Source: Aliarcobacter faecis (lineage in GTDB: Bacteria > Campylobacterota > Campylobacteria > Campylobacterales > Arcobacteraceae). Taken from it: a stretch of DNA of 64,000 bases. The stretch lies in the NCBI RefSeq assembly GCF_013201705.1, contig NZ_CP053837.1:1860001-1924000 (forward strand), written 5' to 3'. Position numbers and translations under genes: made by a program. The notes beneath the pieces are model-generated. The model was not told where the DNA came from. It did no database searches and saw nothing but the letters and a program-made list of their open reading frames with translations. This document shows, piece by piece, positions 16,510 to 26,376 of the stretch (position 1 is the stretch's first letter; each line of letters opens with the position of its first letter).

Positions 16510-17481
16510 TTAAAAGTAATACTTTCTTGTTTTCATAACATCTTTTGGTAAAACTTTAAAAAATTGAAAAAAAGCATTAGTAAAGCTTTGTTGATACTTA
16601 TATCCAACAAAGGTTGAAATCTCTTTAATAGAAAATTCACTAGTTTCTAAAAGTTGTTTTGCATGAATCATTTTATGTTCAAGTATCATATTTCCTGGAG
16701 TTGTATTAAATATTTTTTTAAATCCAAATTTTAGTTTAAACTCATTTAATGCAACTTTTCTAGCTAAAGTTGCCAAATCAGGGAAATCATGAGTTAAAAG
16801 AATAATGTCTCTTGCTTTATATAAAGAGTCTATATCCTCTTTTGATAATTTAACTTTTTCACAACTACATTTATCTACACAAAAACATCTATTTATATCA
16901 TTAAGTTCATTATAAATTATCTCTAAAACTTTACTTTGAATATAAATATTATGTAAATTACCATTATGAAAAGGTGAATAAAACAGCTCCTTTGCCAATT
17001 TTATATTTTTTGAATTTTCATTCTTAAATATAAAGTCTAAAGAAGATTTTATAAAATCTTCTTTTTTATAAGAAATAGCGTTCCAAATATTATCTTCTAA
17101 AAAATCATTTCTTATAACTATTCCTAAAGATCTTGCATGTTGATTTTTATCTAAGATTATTGTGCTATCACAATCACTTAAATATCTTATATAAGTATCA
17201 TTTTTTTTAAAGCTGGCTGTTTTTTTAAGAATATTATCTTTATATTTAATTTTTCCATCTATACAAAGATTTATTGTAAGACCTTCTATTTTTGAGATTT
17301 GAGAAATAGCTATATTTTCATTTGATAAAGTCTGTGTTTTAAAAAGTAAAATATCATTAGTTATTATCTCTTTTTCACAAATTATTTGTCCAATATTTTT
17401 TGGAAAAATAATAGAACAATCTTTTCTAGAAGATAAATTCATAAACTCATTTAGATTATCCATAGTGAAGTTATAAGACAT
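16510..17481 (-). CDS. AraC-family transcriptional regulator (PchR/YbtA-like) with a four-cysteine linker
   Basis: A 323-residue regulator. The C-terminal 100 residues hold the two helix-turn-helix motifs of AraC proteins (LATLARKVALNEFKLKFGFK and IKEISTFVGYKYQQSFTNAF, ending in PKDVMK). The N-terminal 190 residues would bind the signal. It is divergent from a siderophore receptor and transporter operon, the arrangement of PchR and YbtA, which activate such genes when the ferric siderophore is present. Residues 199-207 contain C-x-C-x3-C-x-C (CFCVDKCSC), located between the two domains, which looks like a metal or iron-sulfur site. No function is known to me for that motif here. Confidence 0.85.
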   Translation of the reverse strand: MSYNFTMDNLNEFMNLSSRKDCSIIFPKNIGQIICEKEIITNDILLFKTQTLSNENIAISQISKIEGLTINLCIDGKIKYKDNILKKTASFKKNDTYIRYLSDCDSTIILDKNQHARSLGIVIRNDFLEDNIWNAISYKKEDFIKSSLDFIFKNENSKNIKLAKELFYSPFHNGNLHNIYIQSKVLEIIYNELNDINRCFCVDKCSCEKVKLSKEDIDSLYKARDIILLTHDFPDLATLARKVALNEFKLKFGFKKIFNTTPGNMILEHKMIHAKQLLETSEFSIKEISTFVGYKYQQSFTNAFFQFFKVLPKDVMKTRKYYF

Positions 17482-17551
17482 TTAAAACCTTAATCATAAA
17501 AAATAATACTTATATATTAAATTTTTACTTGAAGTTGATATTAGTTATTAT

Positions 17552-17557
17552 TATAAT
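17552..17557 (+). promoter_or_regulatory. -10 box of the siderophore operon in the divergent regulator-receptor spacer
   Basis: TATAAT in the 111-bp spacer between the AraC gene and the receptor gene. The surrounding TTAGTTATTATTATAATATG is rich in ATTAT/ATAAT units like a Fur box of this group, so iron repression is possible but not proven. AAAGGA precedes the GTG start at 17593. Confidence 0.5.
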
Positions 17558-17592
17558 ATGTACTTATTTAAATATAGATAAAAGGAAAAAAA

Positions 17593-19677
17593 GTGTTAAA
17601 AAATAAAATTTTTGTCTCTTTATTTGTAAGTTCATTACTTATTGCAAATGAAAACCAAACAATTAAACTTGATGATATAACAGTAAGTGCAAATAAAATG
17701 GAAGAAAATATTCAAGATGTTCCTCAAAGTATTACTGTGATTACTCAAGAAGATATAGAGCAAAAAGGAATTAAAAATATCTCTGATATAGCAAAAGAAG
17801 TTCCAAATATGAATTTATTAAATGCCACAAATGGAGCTATGGTTTCATTTAGAGGATTAAATACTTCTGTGTTTACAAATAATAATCCAGTTGTTATTTA
17901 TGTAGATGGAGTTCCATATTATGATAGATATGATTATAATCCTAGCTTAGCAGATGTAGAACAAATAGAAGTTCTAAGAGGACCACAAGGAACACTTTAT
18001 GGGAAAGATGCAATAGGAGCTGTTGTAAATATAGTTACAAAAGCCCCTAAAAATGAGTGGCATGGAACACTTGGAGCAGAGTATGGAAATGACAATACTT
18101 TAAATACAAAACTAAATACAAGTGGAGCAATAATAGATAATAAACTATTTGCTGGAATAAATGGCTCTTTTAATCATACTGATGGTTGGATAGAAAATCA
18201 CTATCCAGGTATGAATAAACATGCCAATGAAAAAAATGATAGAAAAACAAGTGGATTTTTATTATATAAACCAACAGATAACCTATCTGCAAAACTAACA
18301 GTTGCAGATAACTATCAAAAAAAATATTTTATGGATGGATTTAGTTCAGACCCAAGTCTTGATATAAATAGTTTAAAACGAAAAGATGCCAAAAATGCAA
18401 ACTTTGATATACCTGCTTGGGATAAAACAAAGGTAAAATCACAAGCTTTAAATCTATCTTATGAACTTGAAAAAATAAAAATTGATTCAACAACAACTCA
18501 TAAAAAAACAGACTATGATTCAGAATTTGATACAGATAATAGAGCAAATACTGCAAGTGATGGATTAAAACAATTTAATTATACAGAACTTGATACTTAC
18601 TCTCAAGAACTTAAGATTTCAAGTAAAAATCAAGATATAAAATGGGTAACTGGACTATATTTTGATAAAGAAGATAGAAAACAAGGTCCTTATGGTGCAG
18701 AACAACTCTATTTTGGAGCTGTTTATATAGGAGATGCTTATTCAGATTCAAATAGTAAAACACAAGCTATTTTTGGACAAACTATGATTCCATTAGGAGA
18801 AAATTTTGAATTAACTTTAGGTGGAAGATACCAAAAAATCAAAAAAGAGATAGATGTAATAGCTAAATCAAGCTGGGCAGGTATGCCAATGCCTGATGTA
18901 CCATATAATGCTGAAAAAACTTGGAATACTTTTTTACCCAAAGCTGCTCTTTCATATAAAATCAATGATAACTTAACAACTTATGTTTCAATTTCAAAAG
19001 GTTATATGCCAGGAGGATTTAACTATTATCCTTCAACTTCAAAAGAACAAGACAATACTTTTGAACCACAAAAATCAGTAAATTATGAAGTTGGAACAAA
19101 ATATATAGGAGATGATTTTTCTTTAAATACAAGTATTTTTAGAATGAATATAGAAGATATTCATGTTTATAAACAGCTTATGGGAGGAACTGTATTTGCT
19201 ACTAGTAATGCTAAAAAAGCTCATTCTCAAGGTATAGAAGTTGATGGTACATACTTTTTAACTGATAATTTAACTATTTTTGGAGCAGTTGGATTAATCC
19301 AAGCAAAATATGACGATTATGATAATGGAACTAGAAAATATGATGGAGAAAAGATAGAAAATACTCCTTCTTACACAGCAAATTTAGGGATTTCATATTT
19401 AGCAAATAATGGAATCTATGGAAGATTAGATTTTAATGCAAAAGGGAAAACAAGTTATCTTGATGGAGCAAATAATGATAGATTAATTAGAGCAGATGGA
19501 GGAATAGTTTCAAATGCAAAAATTGGTTATAAATTCAAAGATTGGGATATTTATAGTTATATAAATAATATTACAAATGAAGATTATGTAACTTCATATA
19601 TGTCAAAAGCTGGCTCTTCTTGGGTTGGATTTAATGATCCAAGACAGTTTGGAATTGGAGCAATTTATAAATTTTAA
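17593..19677 (+). CDS. TonB-dependent siderophore receptor (FyuA-like)
   Basis: A 694-residue outer membrane receptor with GTG start and signal peptide (cleavage near LLIANE). The plug begins with IKLDDITVSANK (TonB box) and contains VVIYVDGVPYYDR and VEVLRGPQGTLYGK-like sequence (IEVLRGPQGTLYGKDAIGAV). In the barrel, ISKGYMPGGFNYYP and KSVNYEVGTKYIGDDFSL match the FyuA (yersiniabactin/pesticin receptor) group. It ends with FGIGAIYKF, terminal phenylalanine. The downstream pair of fused ABC transporters and the MFS protein match the Ybt transport set. The siderophore is unknown, and no biosynthesis genes are in the window. Confidence 0.88.
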   Translation: MLKNKIFVSLFVSSLLIANENQTIKLDDITVSANKMEENIQDVPQSITVITQEDIEQKGIKNISDIAKEVPNMNLLNATNGAMVSFRGLNTSVFTNNNPVVIYVDGVPYYDRYDYNPSLADVEQIEVLRGPQGTLYGKDAIGAVVNIVTKAPKNEWHGTLGAEYGNDNTLNTKLNTSGAIIDNKLFAGINGSFNHTDGWIENHYPGMNKHANEKNDRKTSGFLLYKPTDNLSAKLTVADNYQKKYFMDGFSSDPSLDINSLKRKDAKNANFDIPAWDKTKVKSQALNLSYELEKIKIDSTTTHKKTDYDSEFDTDNRANTASDGLKQFNYTELDTYSQELKISSKNQDIKWVTGLYFDKEDRKQGPYGAEQLYFGAVYIGDAYSDSNSKTQAIFGQTMIPLGENFELTLGGRYQKIKKEIDVIAKSSWAGMPMPDVPYNAEKTWNTFLPKAALSYKINDNLTTYVSISKGYMPGGFNYYPSTSKEQDNTFEPQKSVNYEVGTKYIGDDFSLNTSIFRMNIEDIHVYKQLMGGTVFATSNAKKAHSQGIEVDGTYFLTDNLTIFGAVGLIQAKYDDYDNGTRKYDGEKIENTPSYTANLGISYLANNGIYGRLDFNAKGKTSYLDGANNDRLIRADGGIVSNAKIGYKFKDWDIYSYINNITNEDYVTSYMSKAGSSWVGFNDPRQFGIGAIYKF

Positions 19678-19705
19678 TACTTATTAAATAAAAAATAATT
19701 CTTTT

Positions 19706-19737
19706 AAAGCAAAGTAGATAAATATCTACTTTACTTT
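19706..19737 (+). terminator. Hairpin between receptor and ABC transporter genes
   Basis: AAAGTAGATA at 19711-19720 and TATCTACTTT at 19723-19732 form a stem, extended by AAAG/CTTT after one mismatch (19706-19737). The following sequence has only a short U run. It may let only part of the transcription through from the receptor gene to the transporter genes, or protect the receptor mRNA. Confidence 0.45.
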
Positions 19738-19767
19738 CTATCTTAAAAATTTTATAGGAATTTTATC

Positions 19768-21552
19768 ATGAAAAAAGAAAAACAAAAACGGGGACTTTGG
19801 GCTATTATATCACCTGTTAAATTTAAAATTCGAATAGCTATGTTAATGTCAAGCATTGGAGCAATAAGTTTAATTTTAAGCTTATTGCTTTTATCATTTG
19901 CATTAACTCATATTTTACTAAATACGCCTTTAGTTATATTTGGAGTTGAATTAGATTTGTTTAATACTATACTTTTATTAGCAACTTTAACTATCCTTGC
20001 CTTTTTAGCAAGATTGGGTAGTTTTATGGTCTCTCATTTAGGTGCTTTTCATTTAGAGCAAATATTACGAACAAAACTATCACAACATTTAGCAACTGTT
20101 CCTTTAGGATATATTATTTCAAATGGTTCAGGAGCTTTAAAAAAAGTAGTTCAAGATGATGTAAAAACTCTACATGCTTTTGTTGCAGATAGTACTCCTA
20201 TGATTGCAAAAAGTATAATCGCACCAATTACTACTTTAATTATACTTTTAATTATTGATTATAGATTTGCTATTGCAACACTTAGTGTATTTATTCTAGG
20301 TTGGATTACTATGTCATTTGCCTTGAAAGATTCAAAAGTTTTAAGACAAAAGTATGAACAAAGCCAATCAGATATAAATAAGGCTGTTATTGAATTTGCA
20401 CAAGCTATGCCTGTTGTAAGAACTTTTGATGATGGAACAACTTCATTTAAAAGATATAATGATGCTTTAATTGACTATAAAAACAATCTACATCATTGGA
20501 TGAATGTAAGTGCTTTTAGTGCAAAACTTGGAATGATTATTCTAAGTCCGCTCCCTACTTTAATAGCTGTTCTAATCACAGGAATTATTCTTTTAAATTT
20601 TAATTCACTTGAACTATTTGCTTTTATTAGTGCTTTGTTTTTAAGTACAGGAATGGCAGATGCTATGATGCCACTTATGTGGATAAATAATCATATTAAA
20701 AAATCTCAAACTTCTGCACTTAAAATTCAAGAAGTTTTAGAAGTTAAATCTCTTGAAATATCAAAAGAGCCTAAAGATGTAAAAAACTTTGATATAGAGT
20801 TTGAAAATGTATCTTTTAAATATGACAATGTAGATAATTATACTTTAAAAGATATAAGTTTTAAAGTAAATCAAGGAAATGTAACAGCACTTGTTGGTCC
20901 TAGTGGTGCTGGGAAAAGTACTGTTGCTAAACTTATTCCTAGATTTTGGGATGTAACTAGTGGTGCTATAAAAATAGATGACATTAATATAAAAGAAATT
21001 TCTAGTGAAACTTTGATGAATACTGTTTCTTTTGTTTTTCAAGATACTTTTTTATTCCAAGATACAATTTATAACAATATCAAAATGGCAAATTTAAATG
21101 CAACAGATGAAGAGATTATAAATGCTGCAAAAGCAGCTCAAATTCATGATTTTATTTTAAGTTTACCTAATGGTTATGAAACAATGGCTGGGGATAGAGG
21201 GGCAAATCTTTCTGGTGGACAAAAACAAAGAATTACAATTGCAAGAGCAATTTTAAGAAATACTCCAATCATTGTACTTGATGAAGCAACAGCTTTTGCA
21301 GATCCTGAAAATGAAGAAGAGATAGTAAAAGCTTTAGCAAATTTAACTGTAAATAAAACAGTAATTATGATAGCTCATCGTCTTTCTACTATCAAAGATT
21401 CTGATCAAATAATAGTATTTGATGAAGGAAAAATTTGTGAAATTGGAAAACATGAAGAACTTTTAAAAACAAAAAGTGTTTATAGTAATCTTTGGAGTAA
21501 TTATGAAAAAGCTAGTTTATGGAATCTAGAAAAAGGAGTAGATAATGAATAA
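19768..21552 (+). CDS. ABC transporter, fused membrane and ATPase domains (YbtP/Irp6-like)
   Basis: A 594-residue half transporter: six helices in the first 310 residues, then an ATPase domain with Walker A GPSGAGKST, signature NLSGGQKQRITIAR, and Walker B PIIVLDEATAFADPEN. It has the exporter fold, but together with the next gene and a FyuA-like receptor it matches YbtP/YbtQ, exporter-fold transporters that import iron-siderophores across the inner membrane. AGGAA precedes the start. It overlaps the next gene by eight bases, which supports a heterodimer. Confidence 0.87.
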   Translation: MKKEKQKRGLWAIISPVKFKIRIAMLMSSIGAISLILSLLLLSFALTHILLNTPLVIFGVELDLFNTILLLATLTILAFLARLGSFMVSHLGAFHLEQILRTKLSQHLATVPLGYIISNGSGALKKVVQDDVKTLHAFVADSTPMIAKSIIAPITTLIILLIIDYRFAIATLSVFILGWITMSFALKDSKVLRQKYEQSQSDINKAVIEFAQAMPVVRTFDDGTTSFKRYNDALIDYKNNLHHWMNVSAFSAKLGMIILSPLPTLIAVLITGIILLNFNSLELFAFISALFLSTGMADAMMPLMWINNHIKKSQTSALKIQEVLEVKSLEISKEPKDVKNFDIEFENVSFKYDNVDNYTLKDISFKVNQGNVTALVGPSGAGKSTVAKLIPRFWDVTSGAIKIDDINIKEISSETLMNTVSFVFQDTFLFQDTIYNNIKMANLNATDEEIINAAKAAQIHDFILSLPNGYETMAGDRGANLSGGQKQRITIARAILRNTPIIVLDEATAFADPENEEEIVKALANLTVNKTVIMIAHRLSTIKDSDQIIVFDEGKICEIGKHEELLKTKSVYSNLWSNYEKASLWNLEKGVDNE

Positions 21553-23326
21553 AGAAAAACACTCTTCATTTTGGGACTCTTATAAAATCACACTTGAAGT
21601 TGCAAAAGGAAAAGAGCATCTGATTAAAAAAAGCTATTTTTATTTTATTATCTCATTTGCCTTTCAAGGATTAGCTTTTGCATTTTTTTATCCTTTATTA
21701 AATACTATCTTTGCTGATAATTTCAATTTGAACGATGCCTTATTTTGGTTTGCTACTATTACAATTTTAAGTTTAGTTTCTTTTATCTTTAAGTGGAAAG
21801 CTAGTCATTTTAACTACTCTGGTGATTTAGTAGAGACTACTCATAACTTAAGAGTACGATTAGGTGAAAAAATAAAAACTATGCCTTTACAAAAACTCTA
21901 TTCATATAGAACAGGTGAATTAAACTCCATATTAGCTAGTGATGTTGATTCTTCAGTTTTACATATGGGAATAATTGCAGGAATGTTTTTTGAAGTAGCA
22001 GTTGTACCAATAGTTATAATAGTTGCTACTTTTTTTATAGACCCAATACTTGCTCTTACACTTTTAATTGCAATTATTTTATCAATACCAATTTATAAAT
22101 GGAGTAGAAAAGGTACAAAATGGGAGAAAAATGAAATAGCTAAAGCTAACTCTACACTTGAAGCTGATACAGTTGAATATATCCAAGGACTTCCTGTTTT
22201 AAGAGCTGTTAATCAAATAGGAAAAAATGCTCAACAACTTCAAAAATCAATTTCAAATGTAAGAAAAATTCAAAAACAAGGTCTATTTGGTTCATCTATT
22301 CCTATGGTTGTGATGAATACTTTAATTGAATTTTTGTTTTTAACTATTTTAGTAATCGGAACACTTTTTATTTTAAAAGGAGAATTAACAGTTGCTACAC
22401 TATTGGCTCTTTTAGTTATTCTTTCAAGACTAAGTGAACCTTTTGCAAATTTTTTAGCAGTAGCAAGTGTATTTGACACAATGGAAGCTGGATTTAGAAA
22501 TATTAAAAAATTACTTGATACAAAAGAGTTTGAAGTTATAAAACCAATACAAAAACCAAAAAATTTCAATATATCGTTTAATGATGTTTCATTTAACTAC
22601 GATAGCAACAATCAAAAAGTCTTAGAAAATATCTCTTTAAATATCAAAGAGAACTCTTTAACAGCAATTGTAGGACCATCAGGAAGTGGAAAGACAACTA
22701 TTACAAAACTTATAATGAGATATGATAACCCAATAAAAGGTAGTGTAAAAATAGGTGATGTAGATATAAAAAACATAGAACCACAAACTTTAATGAAAAA
22801 TATCTCTGTTGTATTTCAAGATGTATATTTGTTTGATGATACTATTTTAAATAATATTCGTATGGGTAAACCAAATGCAAGTGATGAAGAAGTTTTAGAA
22901 GCTTCAAGAAAAGCTTATGCACATGAATTTATCTCAAGATTACCAAAAGGCTATGAGACAAAAGTTGGAGAAATTGGTGGAAGCTTAAGTGGAGGAGAGA
23001 GACAAAGAATAAGTATAGCAAGAGCCATACTAAAAGATTCTCCAATAGTAATATTAGATGAACCAACTAGTGCTTTAGATACACAAAGTGAAGTTGCAGT
23101 TCAAAGTGCTTTAGATGAACTAATCAAAGATAAAACTGTCATAGTAATAGCTCATAGACTCTCAACTATTTCTCATGCAAATAATATTTTGGTTATAGAA
23201 AATGGAAAATTAAAAGAGCAAGGAAGACACGAAAATTTAGTTTCATTAAAAGGTAAATACTACTCTATGTTTGAAGCTCAACAAAGAGTCAAAGAGTGGA
23301 ATATAAACAATAAAGGAACTTTGTGA
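21545..23326 (+). CDS. ABC transporter, fused membrane and ATPase domains (YbtQ-like partner)
   Basis: A 593-residue half transporter of the same type: membrane domain (about 1-320) and ATPase domain with GPSGSGKTT, SLSGGERQRISIAR and PIVILDEPTSALDTQ, all catalytic features intact. The switch histidine is in VIAHRLSTI. Overlap with the previous gene and equal length suggest a YbtPQ-like heterodimer for ferric siderophore uptake. It overlaps the following MFS gene by four bases. Confidence 0.87.
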   Translation: MNKEKHSSFWDSYKITLEVAKGKEHLIKKSYFYFIISFAFQGLAFAFFYPLLNTIFADNFNLNDALFWFATITILSLVSFIFKWKASHFNYSGDLVETTHNLRVRLGEKIKTMPLQKLYSYRTGELNSILASDVDSSVLHMGIIAGMFFEVAVVPIVIIVATFFIDPILALTLLIAIILSIPIYKWSRKGTKWEKNEIAKANSTLEADTVEYIQGLPVLRAVNQIGKNAQQLQKSISNVRKIQKQGLFGSSIPMVVMNTLIEFLFLTILVIGTLFILKGELTVATLLALLVILSRLSEPFANFLAVASVFDTMEAGFRNIKKLLDTKEFEVIKPIQKPKNFNISFNDVSFNYDSNNQKVLENISLNIKENSLTAIVGPSGSGKTTITKLIMRYDNPIKGSVKIGDVDIKNIEPQTLMKNISVVFQDVYLFDDTILNNIRMGKPNASDEEVLEASRKAYAHEFISRLPKGYETKVGEIGGSLSGGERQRISIARAILKDSPIVILDEPTSALDTQSEVAVQSALDELIKDKTVIVIAHRLSTISHANNILVIENGKLKEQGRHENLVSLKGKYYSMFEAQQRVKEWNINNKGTL

Positions 23327-24543
23327 AAAAAAAATTAACTTGGTCACAAATGACTTTGTTGTTTAGTTTATATACTACTCAATTTTTAGGTTTAGGCTTC
23401 TTTATGGAAGCCTTTATTGGAATTTTAAGACAAAATGGAGTTTCTTTAGAAAATCTTGGCTTTATCTATATGATTGGACTTTTTTGGGTATTTAGATTTT
23501 TATGGGCACCTTTTATAGATAAAATATACTTTAAAAAGATGGGACATTATCGAGCTTGGATTATCATTTTTCAATCGTTAATGGTATTATCAATATTGAC
23601 AATTTCTATTTTACATATAGATGAACATTTAACTGCCATTATTTTTTTAGTGATACTTTTTGCTTTTTTTGCAGCTTCTCAAAATATTGCTCTTGATGCC
23701 TTTGCATTTAAAATAACTTTCAAAAGAGAGCGTTCTATAATAAATGCTATTAAAACAGCTGGTGGACTTATTGGTATGGTTTTAGGTGGAGGAGTTGGAC
23801 TTATACTCTATTCTAAAATTGGTTGGCACTTTACTATGTTTATTATGGCAATCGTTACAACAATATCTTTAATACAAATATTTTTTTATAGTGAATCAAC
23901 GATGAAACATCAGCATTTTGTAGAAAAGATTGATTTTAAACAATTTTTTACTTTTTGGAAAACAAAAGAGATGAAACTTTGGTTTATTTTACTTTTTTTA
24001 TACCCAGCTACTATTAGTTCAGCCTTTGGACTTACAACTCCACTTTTAGTTGATTTAGGTTGGGGCTTAGATAAAATAGGATTTGCAGTTCATATAGTTG
24101 GTTATGGAATAGGATTTCTAGCCTCTTTTGGTGCTTCTTATGTAATAAATAAATTTGGGAAAAAGAATATTCTAATCATTGCAGCTTTTGGACAGTTTAT
24201 TGGAATATTAATGATGTTATTGTTATTTAAAAATCATAATAATGACTTTTTAGTAATGTTTGTAATAGGAGTTATATTTATGTTTTACACTCCTTCACAA
24301 GTTCTTATGACAACACTTATGATGGATTTATCCTCAAATAAAACTCCTGCTTCACAATTTGCTATTCAACATAGTATTTATATGTTTTCAGGAATATTAT
24401 TTAGCTCACTATCAGTATCTATGTCAGGAATTCTAGGCTATGAAAAAATCATATTAATTTGTGCCTTAATAGGGCTTTTATCAATATATTTATCAACAAA
24501 AATAGAATATATAATAAAAAAGGGAAATTATGAAAGAGATTAA
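23323..24543 (+). CDS. MFS transporter, RhtX/FptX siderophore-uptake type
   Basis: A 406-residue protein with about twelve helices, starting with GTG. The N-terminal LYTTQFLGLGFFMEAFIGIL and the SQNIALDAFAF segment resemble RhtX/FptX and YbtX-like permeases found in siderophore loci (rhizobactin, pyochelin, yersiniabactin). Such permeases move the ferric siderophore across the inner membrane or assist the ABC pair. It overlaps the ABC gene by four bases and the next MFS gene by fourteen. Confidence 0.82.
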   Translation: MKKKLTWSQMTLLFSLYTTQFLGLGFFMEAFIGILRQNGVSLENLGFIYMIGLFWVFRFLWAPFIDKIYFKKMGHYRAWIIIFQSLMVLSILTISILHIDEHLTAIIFLVILFAFFAASQNIALDAFAFKITFKRERSIINAIKTAGGLIGMVLGGGVGLILYSKIGWHFTMFIMAIVTTISLIQIFFYSESTMKHQHFVEKIDFKQFFTFWKTKEMKLWFILLFLYPATISSAFGLTTPLLVDLGWGLDKIGFAVHIVGYGIGFLASFGASYVINKFGKKNILIIAAFGQFIGILMMLLLFKNHNNDFLVMFVIGVIFMFYTPSQVLMTTLMMDLSSNKTPASQFAIQHSIYMFSGILFSSLSVSMSGILGYEKIILICALIGLLSIYLSTKIEYIIKKGNYERD

Positions 24544-25705
24544 ACCTTTAATGGTTATAACAATTTTATGTGTATCTTCAATGATGGCTTTTTTAGCTGT
24601 TGTTGGACCAATCATACGAAAATTAGGTTTACAAGAGTGGCATGCAGGAGTTATGGTCGCACTTGCTGGAATTGCTTGGATTTTATTATCAAGATTTTGG
24701 GGTAAAAAAAGTGATATTTATGGAAGAAAAAATATTTTACTCCTTGCAATTTTTGGCTTTTTTATCTCATATTTAATTTTAGCACTATTCGTAAATTATG
24801 CAGTAATTACTCCTCCTCTAGTTATTGTTTCACTTTTAGTTTTAATAGCAACTAGATTATTAATAGGAGTATTTTATTCAGCTGTTCCACCTGTAACAAA
24901 TGCTTTAATTGCAGATAAAGTAAGTCCAGAAAAAAGAACTTCTTATATGGCAAGTATTGGGGCTTCAAATGGTTTAGGAATGATTTTAGGACCAATTGTT
25001 GGTGGAGCATTAGCTAGTTTTGGACTTGCTATTCCACTTTATGTTGCTGCTATTTTACCTTTAATTGCAGTATTTATGGTGGTTTTCTTTTTAGAAAAAG
25101 ATAAAAAAATAGAAAGAACTAAAGATACTCCTTTACACTTTTTTGATAAAAGATTAAGACTTCCAATGATTGCTTCGTTTATTACTATGTTTAGTATTGT
25201 TACTTCTCAAGTGTGTTTAGGATTTTTTATCTTAGATAAATTTCAAATGAATGAAATAGATACTGCAAAAACTACTGGCTATATCTTAGCAATAATCGGA
25301 GTTGTATTTATAGCTACTCAAATTGTAGTTTCAAAACTAAAAAATGTAAAATCTATAACTTGGTTAATTTTAGGTTCAATTTTTGCAACAATAGGATATT
25401 TTTTAATAACTTTAATATCAACAAAAGTTGAATTAACTCTTGCTTTTTGTATAGGAACTATTGGTTTAGGTATGATAATGCCTGCATTTATGGCAATTAC
25501 TGCAAATAGTGTAGAAGCAAATGAACAAGGTGTTGCAGCAGGAACAGTTTCATCTTCACAAGGTTTTGGAATAATTGTTGGACCTCTTTTAAGTACAGTT
25601 TTATACAAAATCTCTCCTGAGTCTCCTTTTTTGTTTGCAAGTTTTATTTTTGCTATTTTAGTTATAATTTCCGCCTTATATAAAAAAAGAGGAATTGTAT
25701 GTTAG
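24530..25705 (+). CDS. MFS efflux transporter of the siderophore operon
   Basis: A 391-residue, twelve-helix major facilitator. The loop after helix 2 reads SRFWGKKSDIYGRKNILL, the signature of drug:proton antiporters, and helix 5 has the antiporter motif GASNGLGMILGPIVGG. It is thus more likely an exporter than the preceding MFS protein. Inside a siderophore uptake operon it may expel the stripped siderophore or an unrelated compound. Start overlaps the preceding gene; the end overlaps mntP by seven bases. Confidence 0.82.
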   Translation: MKEIKPLMVITILCVSSMMAFLAVVGPIIRKLGLQEWHAGVMVALAGIAWILLSRFWGKKSDIYGRKNILLLAIFGFFISYLILALFVNYAVITPPLVIVSLLVLIATRLLIGVFYSAVPPVTNALIADKVSPEKRTSYMASIGASNGLGMILGPIVGGALASFGLAIPLYVAAILPLIAVFMVVFFLEKDKKIERTKDTPLHFFDKRLRLPMIASFITMFSIVTSQVCLGFFILDKFQMNEIDTAKTTGYILAIIGVVFIATQIVVSKLKNVKSITWLILGSIFATIGYFLITLISTKVELTLAFCIGTIGLGMIMPAFMAITANSVEANEQGVAAGTVSSSQGFGIIVGPLLSTVLYKISPESPFLFASFIFAILVIISALYKKRGIVC

Positions 25706-26238
25706 AAGTTTTAATTTTGGCATTTGCTCTATCTATGGATGCATTTGCCGTTTCTATCGGACTTGGAATAAAAAATAAACAAAGTATAAAAACTATGGCT
25801 CTAAAAGCAGGAATATTTTTTGGGATTTTTCAAGCTTTAATGCCATTTATTGGTTTTCTAGGTGGAATTGGATTAAGAGAGTATATTCAAGGATATGATA
25901 AAATCGTAGCATTTCTTTTACTTCTTGCAATTGGTGGGAAAATGTTATATGAAGCTTTTAATGAAAATATTGAAGAAGAGATAACTCAAGTAACAAATAA
26001 GATTTTATTAACTCTTGCTATTGCTACAAGTTTAGATGCAATGGCGGCTGGATATAGTTTACATCTTTTTAGTGTAAATATCTATTTATCACTATTTATT
26101 ATAGGATTTACTACTTTTATTATAAGCTATATTGGTGTTTATGTAGGAAATCATGGTGGTGAAAAATATGAGAAAAAAGCTGAAATTTTAGGTGGAGTTG
26201 TTTTAATACTAATAGGATTTAAAATTTTACTTTTTTAA
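25699..26238 (+). CDS. mntP: MntP-family manganese efflux pump
   Basis: A 179-residue membrane protein with six helices. The paired repeat motifs FALSMDAFAVSIGLGI (helix 1) and ATSLDAMAAGYSL (helix 4) hold the conserved aspartates of MntP. It exports Mn(II). The gene is last in the siderophore operon, overlapping the MFS gene. Manganese export next to iron import makes sense as a way to keep the Mn/Fe balance under changing iron supply, but co-regulation is an inference. Confidence 0.9.
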   Translation: MLEVLILAFALSMDAFAVSIGLGIKNKQSIKTMALKAGIFFGIFQALMPFIGFLGGIGLREYIQGYDKIVAFLLLLAIGGKMLYEAFNENIEEEITQVTNKILLTLAIATSLDAMAAGYSLHLFSVNIYLSLFIIGFTTFIISYIGVYVGNHGGEKYEKKAEILGGVVLILIGFKILLF

Positions 26239-26342
26239 GATTTAACTCTAATTTTAAACTCTTATACAAACTTTGATACTCCTATTTATCATTTAAATTT
26301 ATAAAAATGAAAAATATGATTAACTCTTGCTTTAGATACTTT

Positions 26343-26351
26343 TGATATAAT
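26343..26351 (+). promoter_or_regulatory. Extended -10 promoter of trpS
   Basis: TGATATAAT, a perfect extended -10 element, 25 bases before the chosen TTG start. The 130-bp spacer after mntP shows no other structure. Confidence 0.65.
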
Positions 26352-26376
26352 TGCGCAAAAAACAGGAGAATTGATT

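Noticed and set aside
17482-17592. A firm Fur box in the AraC-receptor spacer
   Set aside because: The ATTAT/ATAAT units are suggestive but in such AT-rich DNA a match by eye is not enough.
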